Assembly (NCBI RefSeq): GCF_036323735.1
Contig: NC_086031.1
Location: 45,471,225 to 45,535,224, forward strand
Direction: 5' to 3'
Source of the DNA: Rattus norvegicus
Lineage: Eukaryota > Chordata > Mammalia > Rodentia > Muridae
Length of the DNA stretch: 64,000 nt
Both the position numbers and the translations under genes were made by a program. The notes beneath the pieces were generated by a model. It made no database searches, was not told where the DNA came from, and saw only the letters and a program-made list of their open reading frames with translations. This document shows, piece after piece, positions 46,101-56,494 of this stretch (the first letter of the stretch is position 1; the number at the start of each line of letters is the position of its first letter).

Positions 46101-48125
46101 GAAGTCCTTCCGCACAACATGGTGTAGGGGATGCGGGGGTGTGGACGCGCCCAGCTGTGTCCCTTGGAGGGAGTGGGTTTGTCTTGGGGTGCCAGGGGAG
46201 GGCTAGGCGTTCTTCGCGGTTTTTTGTTTTGTTTTGTTTTTGTTTTTTGGTGTGGTACCAGCTCAAAGATGCTGCAAATCAAATCCCAAAAGGGTGCCGC
46301 TGCAGCGCAGAGTGGATCGGAAGTCCTTTGCTCCGGTTCACAGGGCTGTAAATGCAAGAAAAGGGGGGAGGGGGCGATCAGTCCTAGGGCAGATCCTAAT
46401 CGCAACAGGGGTGGGGTCGGGGATGACACTCCAAGTCCAGCTTTGGCCCATTCATCTTGGCCTACCAACGCCCGCTCTATCAGAAGACCCGGCGTGGCGT
46501 TGTAGGGAGGAAAAAGGCTCCCTCCAGATTTTGCTTCAAGGCAGAAAGAGAACACTTCGGAGCAGCCGGCAGCGCGTGCTCCGGGCGGAGACTGCGGCGG
46601 GAAAGCAGAGATGCGGGTGGGGACTGCGGCACCTCGGCGCTTTCCCAGCCCAGCTAGCCCAAGAGGGGTCCTCCTGCCTAGCCTGAGACACGGCCCCTGA
46701 CCCCCGGCTGGGGCACCTCCCAGACATCTACAAGATCAATACCAGAGGGGACAAACCAGACGGGCACAACTTTTCTTCTCCTGCCGCCCCTCCTCCCAGT
46801 TGTTTTGTTTTTGGTAACTAGCTTCTCCTGGCAGCAAAAAGGGGGGTGAGGGGGGAACGCTGCAGGAAGGGCCCGCTCCGCACGGGACATCCAGGAAAAC
46901 AATGTGGTCGGCAGAAGCAGGAAACGGGCTAGAGGCGAGGGTCTAAACCGGGAAAACCCGGAGATGGGAGGCAGCAGGCAACAGTCGCCTCCCCCAAGCC
47001 AGGTATGAGGGTGACTCTAAATGATACCCCCAGTATTTTTTGTCCCCCAAGCCCAGGGATCACAAATACCGCACCCAATCCCAGTCGGGTGAGAGGCATC
47101 AGTGATAGTCGCTCCAGGAGGCGCGAGAGGCGACCGCAGGAAGGCTGAGGGAAGAGCTCCAGTGCTACCGCGGGCCCCTGCCTCCTAGGCCGCCCTGTCC
47201 CCGCCGGCGCACAGGCGGCTCCCGGCAGTGTCGCCTACTCCGGGCGGCTGGAGGAAGGGCCGCGCGCAGGAAGAGCGAGCAGAGGCCGCGCGGTGCGGGA
47301 GGACAGGAAGCGGGAGGCGGGCGTGAGGTGGGGTCCTGAGGCGGGAGAGAGCCCGGGCCAGCTCGAGCCGCCCAGGCTTGGACGACCAGAGAGGGCGCAG
47401 GGAGGACGGCTTTGGGGGCGAGGCAGTGAGAGAAACCGCGGTGGACTGCAACGTGAAGTGCAGGATGTTGGCAACTTTGGGGACCCGCATGAGGTTTGGA
47501 TATCAGAGTGGGTGGAGAGCCCTGGGAGACAGACTGGAGAGCTGGACAGAGAAAGCGCCCTGCAAGCCGTGAGGAACACCCCATCTTTCCGGGTCCTCGG
47601 CTGGCAGCCAAGGCTAGGAGACCAGGGACGAGGCCAGCGGACCGTTACGGCGAGGCCCCTTAGGTGGACCCGACCAGCCGTGTGCAAAGGGGCTGCGGGA
47701 GGGCGGTGTCGCCGCGTGAGGACAGTCCTCGGCAGTGCAGGGATGGGCGGAGAGATGAGCAGTCCTGAGAAGTATTATGGGCTGCACTGGGGGATTTGGA
47801 GGGCCGAGGAGGGCGGTGTGAGGACCGCGGGCGGCGGCACCGCTAAGGCGGCGCCGAGGGCAGCAGCATCCGCAACGCGTCCACCCGCCCAGTCCCGGTT
47901 TGTTCAGTCAGAGCAGCAGCCGGGCATACGGGGGAAGAAGGAGAGAAGGAGCCTTTACCTGGCTCTGCCGCGACGGGTCCCAGGCCCAAGGTTCCGCTTC
48001 CCACTTAGCGCTCTCCTCCCCGCCACCCTCTTCTACGCAGTTCGGCCCCCCAGTTCCCTAAGGAGACTCCGCCAACTCCGCAAGACCCCGCCGGGAAGCA
48101 GAGCCCACCCCTTTGCCAATCACCG
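45840..48125. promoter_or_regulatory. CpG-rich island, Srgap2 side
   Basis: GC-rich with many CpGs, strongest around 45840-46120, 46540-46660, 47090-47420 and 47640-48110, in sharp contrast with the CpG-poor flanks. It contains no recognised SINE. Such islands mark broad promoters of widely used genes. Long open frames here, including one of 283 codons at 47293-48144 (plus), are expected where stop codons are rare. Confidence 0.8.
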
Positions 48126-48536
48126 CCCGCCTTCTATCGACTGACGGGGCCTCCAGCCAATAATAATAACTGATCCATAGACGCCAGGAATAGAGGCGGG
48201 GCTGACGAAACTTAGAGGTGTGGCGAACACTAGCTGCCTAGGCTCAGTCCCAGAGTGAGCTACTCCCCGGCCTGTGAAAGCCTAAAGTAGAACTGATGGG
48301 CGGGATAAAATGGAAGCGACAACCAAACACAAACTCGCAAGAGAAGACAGGACCAATCGGGACGGTAAAGGGAGGAGAGAAGTTCAGCCAATAAGCAGTA
48401 GAGACTGGCCTGGACAGTAAGCACATCTACCAATAAGAAACTCGGGGTGTGTCTTCCAAGTTCACAGGGGGAAGAAGGGTTTAATCCAAGCAGATGCTGG
48501 CCAATAAGCTTAGAGGCCGAGCTAATCTTAACCAAT
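48116..48536 (+). promoter_or_regulatory. Array of seven CCAAT boxes (NF-Y-type)
   Basis: CCAAT occurs on the plus strand at 48116, 48157, 48353, 48388, 48430, 48501 and 48532. All face the same way, and each is preceded by G or A and followed by C or A. Three share CCAATAAG. Spacings are 41, 196, 35, 42, 71 and 31 bp. Multiple co-oriented CCAAT boxes are the hallmark of NF-Y-driven cell-cycle promoters. The array lies 0.9-1.3 kb upstream of the Fam72a ATG. Which gene it serves, or whether it serves both, is inference. Confidence 0.7.
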
Positions 48537-48539
48537 CAG

Positions 48540-49110
48540 AGAGCCCATCTGACATCGGCACCGTTACTGGGGCGCGGCCTCTGAGCTCACGTCAGGAAAA
48601 GGCCCTTGGCCTTCCAATGTGGGACTTGGTCGAATTCTAGTCCTCCCAATCCCTGCTCGGCGCAGACAATTCAAACTGACAGCGGGTTAGAAAAGCAGAG
48701 AAAGCGGAAGAAAGAGCAAAACCCGGCGTGTTCCGTGACTGACTCCGGTGCTGACCGAGCCTATTCCAAGGCCTCTCCCCTCCACCTCGCAACACCGCTG
48801 CTCACTTTGGAGCCACCGCTGTGGGAGAGACCTTAAGGGTAACGGGCAGCGAGTGCGAGAGCTGGGTAGAGAGGACTCCGAGAGCCGTGGTGCGAGGGAG
48901 GGAGCCCGCGGCCGAGCTCGGAGAGGAGAGAGCGGGACAGGTCCAGAGCCGGCGCGGAAAGGACTGAGGGGCGTTGAATCCCACGAAGAAGCCGCGTGGA
49001 GCAGAGCAGGGAATTGGAGCGCTCTGCGGGCGGAGCTCGCGCTGGGAGTGGTCAGAGAGGCGAGGCTTTAAAGGGAAGAGCCCTCTGGGAATCGCCGAAT
49101 TCCCGGGCTG
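48540..49110 (+). promoter_or_regulatory. Fam72a: CpG-rich presumed Fam72a start region
   Basis: A second CpG-rich block follows the CCAAT array. It contains TCACGTCA near 48588, a GGGGCGCGG stretch near 48571, TTTAAA at 49067-49072 and a reversed CCAAT (ATTGG, about 49014). Transcription most likely begins somewhere here, but no single start site stands out. A pyrimidine tract with CCCCAG at 49227-49232 could be a 3' splice site for a noncoding leader exon. Confidence 0.55.
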
Positions 49111-49423
49111 GGGTCAGAGCTGAAGAGCAAAAGATTCTTGAAGACCAGAGAAAATAAAGCCTGTGGCGAAGTCTTCCTTCAACTCCACTTGTCTCTCCCT
49201 ACCTCGAACTCCCATTTCCCTTCCCTCCCCAGGTCAAAAAGAAGTAACATTTGCTCCTCCTACTCAATAAATACTAATCTTACCTTTCCACCAGGAAAAC
49301 AGGACTCTCTTCCTAGTTTTAGAGCTTAGAGAACTCAAGACCTTCCTTAAACTCGATTGTTAGCCTGAGGAAATCAAGGTTTCCCCTTTCAAAATTCTGC
49401 ATCTCTTACCTGCGCGGGACGCT

Positions 49424-49575
49424 ATGTCTACCAACAACTGTACTTTCAAGGACCGATGCGTGTCCATCCTGTGTTGCAAATTCTGTAAACAAGTTCTCAG
49501 CTCTAGGGGAATGAAGGCTGTTCTGTTGGCTGACACTGACATAGACCTTTACTCTACAGACATTCCTCCTACCAA
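49424..49575 (+). CDS. Fam72a: Fam72a exon 1 (coding part)
   Basis: Encodes residues 1-50 plus two bases of N51, starting MSTNNCTFKDRC and ending DIPPT. Contains C6, C12, C17, C18 and C21. The donor is AA|GTAAGT. Relative to my memory of the human protein, differences are confined to a few positions such as N5, T7, D39 and Y43. Confidence 0.97.
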
Positions 49576-52500
49576 GTAAGTCTTACGGGTTGGCCCTTTA
49601 CTGGACAGTGGATGGCATGGGTCCCTGAGAGTCAAGGTTATCATTTGGTGTTCCAGCCACTGCCATCAGTCTGATGATTCCCTTGGAGTTTATCTAAGTG
49701 GGCAGACTGTCTGGACCAAGTCTGTGGTTTGCCCAACGTGGTCCGTACTGAGGTCATGCTTCCAGGCACTTAGAGTCGTGTGTTTGCGCATCCCTTATGT
49801 TGACTCTAAGGCTCCTTGCTTCCTTTCTGAAGCAAGTCTAACCGTCACTTGAAAAGTGTGTAATGATTCATTTAAAGTGAAATTCATGATTGAAAAGAGA
49901 GTAAATTTGAACATTTTAAAATCTAGGGAAGTAAAGCTATATATAACCTCTTCGTTTGCCCCCTTGAAATCTTCTGTGAATTGTCTAAGGGCAGTCATCA
50001 TTTATTACAGAGATAAATGAGGTGCGATTTTATTTGTGTATGTGTACTTGTATGGTGAAAAAGAAAGCCCTAGATGATAAAATCGTAGAACCAAATGTCC
50101 CAAAGGTTCTATGATCCAGTGTATTGTTTTAGTTAGCTATGCTCACACAAAAATTTGAAATTCTCTATCTCTACAACAGCTGTGGTCATTAAAGGAAGTC
50201 TCAAGTTGGGTTATTATTATTGGTGCATAGCATAGAATCATAGCATAGAATTTTTCTCTGTTGGTGTTATAATCACAATGGATTCATGTGCTAAATGGGT
50301 GTGGATCAGTGAACGCATTGGTTTTTAAGATTTATTTTGTCACTATGTGTATGTGTGTGTTTGTTCGAGGAGGGGTAGATACACAGGTGCCTTGAGGCTA
50401 GAGGTGTCCTCTGGGTAGGCAGTTGTAGGTTTCATGATATGGGTGTTGGGAAGTGAACTGCTGTCCTCTGCAAGAGGAGTAAATCTGCCAAATGTTTATA
50501 GTCAGCACAAATATTACCCAACTCTTACAAAAATGAACTATGGTTATATTTTAGAGTCTAGTTCAGCTCTGAATTTATGAAATTTGTGCCAAATCACAAC
50601 TAAAAGCGTCCTTGGGATACTATGGAAAAATCAGGGCCCTGGCATGCTGCAGGAACGTGAAATGGTAAAGCTGCTGTAGAAAAACAATGTGGTGGTTCTT
50701 TAACTATTAAATACAGAATTACCATATGATCCATATAATTCCACTTATAGGCATACATCCAAAAGAATTCAGATCAGCATCATTTATAGCAGCAGCATCC
50801 ACAATCATGAGATAGAAATAATCTAATTTCCAATTGACTCATCTAGTAAGTGGGTACCCAGAAATTTGCCTTAAAGGAAAGAAATCTTTTCACTTGCTGT
50901 AAGGAGATAAACCTGGAGTACATTATGCTAAGTGGAACACCAGTAACTAAACAATAAATACTGTATGACTTTGCTTATATGAAGTATCTGAAGGACAATA
51001 GTGATAGCTAGGAAGTGGGGAAATTAGGGTTATATGAGTATAGAGTTTCAGATTTGCAATATGAAAATGGTCTGGATTGTCATCCCACAATAATGTGACC
51101 GTATTCAATGCTTTTAAACTGTACATATTTGGGGCTGGGGACTCGGCTCAGAGGTTAAGAGCACTGGCTGCTCTTCCAGAGGAACTGAGTTCAATTCCCA
51201 ACAACCACATGGTGGCTCACAACCATCTGTAATGGGATCCAATGCCTTTTTCTGGCCTGCAGGAGCATTCATACACATAAAATTTAAGAAAAACTGTACA
51301 TATTTAAAAGAAAGATTGAATTATTGGAATATAGCCCAATGGTAGGTAGCATGCTTGCCTAGCATTTATAAAGTCCTGAGTTCTATCTCTACTGCCACAC
51401 ACACACACACACTCACCTCACACACACACACACACACTCACCTCACACACACATACACACACATCACATCACATACAAACACACACAAACACACACATAT
51501 TCACATACAATTTTTAGAGAGGACATATGGCAAAATTTTATCTCATTTTAAAGTTAAAAGCTTTAGAATATTTGACTGTCTGTAAACTTCTTTTCTCCTC
51601 CAGCACAGTGGATTTCATTGGAAGATGCTATTTCACAGGAATCTGCAAGTGTAAACTGAAGGACATCGCATGTTTAAAATGGTAAATTGGGCCACTGTTG
51701 TAGATAGCCTGAGTTTGGAAGGTAGATATTGACATAAAAACTCACAGAAAGATTCTGTAGGCTGCATCCGCATTGATGTAACTCGGGCAGTGAGCCACTA
51801 AAAGAACGTGTTTCGTAGAGCTATTTTTTTTAAATTACATTTATCTACTTATGTGCATGGGTATATATGTGTAACATGTGTGCCCTGACACGTGTGGAGG
51901 TGAAAATTTGTTCTTTCATTCTACCATAGGGAACCTAAGGATTGAACTTGGGTCCTCTGGCTTAGAAGCAAGAACTTTTACCCACTGAGCCATCTTGCCA
52001 GTCCTAGAACTATTGTTTAAAAGAGTCTTTGTGATACTTTACAAATACGGTTTATAGTTTTTCAAAGTATATTTGCAAATATCTGCTCCCCAATAAACCT
52101 GTGAGATTAAATCAATTAGTAAATTAAATCAATAGGATGTACACACACACAAAAATCAGAGATCAGGGGAAGATGGCTCGACCGTTAACATGCTTGCTGT
52201 GGAAATATGAGGATCTGAATTTGACCTGGATGTGGTAGCACACACTTGCAGTCCCAGCTCTGGAATCTAGAGACAGAGGTATCCAAAGAGTTCCCTTGAC
52301 AGCCAGCCTAGGCTAACTGACAAGCCTCAGACTTCAGTGAGAGACCTTCTCAGAAAAAAGGTGAAAGGCCCCTGAAGAACTAAACCCCAGATTGACTTGT
52401 GGTTTTTACTCAGCCACATCATGCTACCTGACCCCACATATAAATCAGATCTGAGGCCTGCTTTATTCTTGTTTTCTTCATGATCTTGAATAAACTCTTT

Positions 52501-55500
52501 AAACCTCTAAAGTTAGGAAACTTGTAGAGTTAGAAATTTTGTTTGTTTGGTTTTGGTTTTTTGAGACAAGGTTTCTCTATGTAGCCCTGACTGTCCTAGA
52601 ACTTGATTTGTAGACCAGCCTGGCCTCATAGAGATCTGTCTGTCTCTGCCGCCAGAGTGCAGGGATTAAAGGCATGATGTGACACACAGCTAATTTTTTT
52701 CTTTTTGGGACAGGTTCTTACTCTGTAACTCAGGCTGATCTTGAATTCACTATATAGTCCAGGAGCGCCTCTAATTTTTGGCAACTCTACTGACTCAGCC
52801 ACCTGAGTGCTGGGATTATGTGCACCAACCACCACACCCAACTTGTTTAATTTCTGTCCTCCCCAACTCTCCTCTCCCTCCCTCCCTCACACTCCTCACC
52901 TCACAACCTCCCTCCATCCCTCCTTTCCTACCTTTTTTGAGACACTGCTGTCCTATGAAGCCAAGCCTGATCTGAACTTCCTATAGAGTTAGCATTGGCC
53001 TCCAATTCACACTCATCCTGCTTCCGCTTCCAGCTACTAGGGTTAAATGTGTGTGCCACCATGACCGGCTCTGAAATTCTGTCTGAACATTTAGTTTCAT
53101 AAAGATAGGAATTAAGAAGCAGCATTAGATGCGGAATCTAGCTTCTGAAATTGTAAGCTGGAAATAAATGGCTGAATGTTGAAAGCTGCATGAAGTGTAA
53201 GTGAAAGGAGAACGAGGTCTATTACTAGTATCTCTGAAAGATGGATGAAGTTGTGTTATTCCATTGCAGAGAGGTTGAGAGTTACAAGTCAGCAGACTGT
53301 TAATGTGTTAGTGGCTGTCTGACCTTACCAATTCAAGCTGTGCTTGAACCTACTATGTACCAGTTACTGATGTCAGGACTGGAAACCCAGGATATCCATA
53401 AGATAAAGTTACTGACCTCTGGACATAGTATTCTAGTAGAAACATGATTGTTCCAATCTAATACTAAGATCAATAGGATATTTACTGCAGTGGGAGTACT
53501 ACACAGAAAATGACAATATGTGATAGGAAATACCAGAAATTGAGAAAGCAAGTAAGAGTCATTTTAGACATCGTTGTGAGGGAAGGATAGCCCATAGAGA
53601 CATGAACGCTGGAGTTGAGTCCTAAGTATAAGAAGAACGTACAGAATGGGCAGAGGGAATAGTGGATACGAAGACCCATGGCAGGAAGAAAATTAACATG
53701 TGCTTTGAATATGTTAAGCTGTTCGCCCAGTGGAAAGCCACTGAAGGGGCTGGCAAGGGAGCAAAACTATCTAATACAAATCCACTGGAAGGTCTGTGCC
53801 CTAAGAATAAGGGCTTGGCTTTGTTCACTGATGGACTTCTAGCACCTAGAACAGCACCCAGCATATAGTAGATAGTCAACAAATATTAGTTGCATAGGTG
53901 AGTGGAGAGACAAATGAATGACATGGGTGGTGGCTGAGTCTAGATATTCTTGCAGCCTAGCCTTACAAATAACTGTTAGCTCTGGTCCAAGAATAACTTT
54001 GGTTTTCACTCACTTGCCTGCTCAGTGTGCTGTGATTCGAAGACAGGGTGGTTTTAGTTTATAGTGTTCTGTAAGGTCTTGTGAAAAGAACTGCTCCCCA
54101 AATCTCACGGGGTACTGAGCTGTAGTAAGCATTTTCATCATCAGGGTATAAACAATTCATAGTGCAAAAAAAAGGGGGAACAGTACATTCTCTGTGTGTT
54201 CACTGTAGCTAGCATGAGACTTATGAAAGAAGCTGTGAGAATGAGAAACTTAGTGATCTGCTGAAGACAGTAAAACCATTTTCCACTTTCTCCAGGGGCT
54301 GGAGATTTGCTTTGCTTCTTAAGTCCTCCAAAATGACTGCAACTAAATGAGAGCCACCATCTTGGGTTTAATTAAGCGAACCCATGCCTTCACCTACCTC
54401 TCCGCTTTGTTGAAACAATTTTTAAAAACTTGGACATATAAAGACTCACCTTGTCACGGTCCCAAGGCTAGCAAAATCCTTTACCTATAGATCTGAGTTT
54501 ATTTCATATATTTTCTCTGTATAGCAACATAAGTTTTGAGTACTTTCTAGAACAAATCATCTCCCAAAACTGGCCTTCAGTGAGAGCAAGAATAAAATAA
54601 TGTGAGCGAGGAAATGCAGAAATGTTAGGACTGTTTCACACACAGACCTGTGAGTGCTGTGTTCCGTTTAGAGGAGAGGCGTGAAACTTATGTGGTCTGG
54701 TTACCTTAGCAGACAAATCTACTAACAGTTACTTATTTTTTTTTTAAGTGGGAACATTGTAGGCTACCATGTGATTGTTCCGTGTAGCTCCTGCCTTCTT
54801 TCCTGCAACAATGGACACTTCTGGATGTTTCACAGCCAGGCGGTTTATGGTATAAACAGACTAGACTCGACTGGTAAGAAACAACTGATTTATACATTTC
54901 CTTGTAACGCTTCTCTATCAGTACCTGAGGGAACCCCCTGTAACCTCCACAGCTAGATTGAATTAGCTTGAGTGGACAACTGGTCCCTTTCCCCCTACAC
55001 GTTCAGTTATGAAAACTATCAACCAAAATTCATCACCGCTTATTGAATTGAGGGAAGACTTCAGATTAGGTTTTGGTTTTGGTTTTTGGTTTTCTTTGAC
55101 ACAGTCACACTAAGTAGCCCAGGCTGGCCTCTATTGCTCAGTCCTTCTACCTCAGCCTCCAAAATGTTATAGGTATGAACCACCACACACTGTCTTTTTA
55201 TTTCTGTGAGATAGTATGCTAATACACATTCTGATTACAGATAGCTTTTGAAGACAGTACATGGAGAGTCAAGGGGGGGGTGTACATGCAAATGTGTGTA
55301 AAGAGAGGAGGGAAGGGTCGTGGCAGTGAGGAATAGGAAGAAGACTGAGTAGCCTCTCTTTAACAATTCTGTGATATCAATATATTTCAGGGGCTGAAGG
55401 GATGGCTCAGTGGTTAAGAGCCTTATGACTCTTACAGAGACCAGGGTTTGGTCTCAGCATCCACATTAGACAGCCTACAACTGCCTGTAATTCAAGTTCC

Positions 55501-56082
55501 TGGAGATCCAGTGCCTTCTTCTTACTTCCACAGGCACCTACATGCTTGTTATACTCATGCAGATAAGTAGACAAGCACACATACACATTAAACAAAATTA
55601 ATAAATGTTAAACTATATATACATATATATTAACATGTATATCAATAAAGTACAGTAGAATTCTAGTCAATGGAAATATTTAATTCTAATGTGTTATACA
55701 AATTATTTTAGTAATAAAATATGCTAGAGAATAGGGAGATGGCTCAGTGGATAAGAGAGAGCTCACAAGGATGAAGACTGGAGTTTGAACCCCCAGCACC
55801 CATGTAAAAGCCAGACATAACTGAGTGTACCTGTAACTCCCTTCACTGGGAGACAGGGACAGGATCTCCCTGACAACCATATCTAGCTAAAATAGCAAGC
55901 CTCAAGTTCAATGAAAGACACTGTCTCAAAGACGTAAGTCGAGAGTAATACAGCTAAATACCCAGTGTCTCCCTCTGACTCTGCACATATACAATGTGCA
56001 CACACATGTAGAAGGAAGGAGAAAAAGGAAAGTACATTATAGATTGTTTTTTAAAAAATTCATTACATTTTATTAAGAGTAT

Positions 56083-56138
<56 letters not shown>

Positions 56139-56463
56139 CATGTGTATACACAATGACTTGCATATGGAGATCAGAGGACAACCTGTGGGAGTCAATTCTC
56201 TCCTTGTTCCGTATAGGTTACAATCATCAAACTCAGGATATTACTTCTTTTTGGACAGGGTTTCAAGTAGCCCAAGCTGGCCTCAAACTCACTGTGCATC
56301 CAAGGATGGCTTGACCCAAGCCTGGTTTTATGAGATCCTGAAGTTTAAACCCAGGGCTTTGTATGCCAGACTGACTGAACTACATCTCTAGCCCAGCATG
56401 CTCCTTTCAAAAGTGTGTAAGTGTGTGGCTGTGTGTGTGTGTGTGTGTGTCTGTGGCTGTGTG

Positions 56464-56494
<31 letters not shown>

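Noticed and set aside
46079..46686. Several overlapping frames of 124-158 codons on both strands in the CpG island
   Set aside because: GC-rich DNA has few stop codons. The frames overlap on both strands and none gives a recognised protein.
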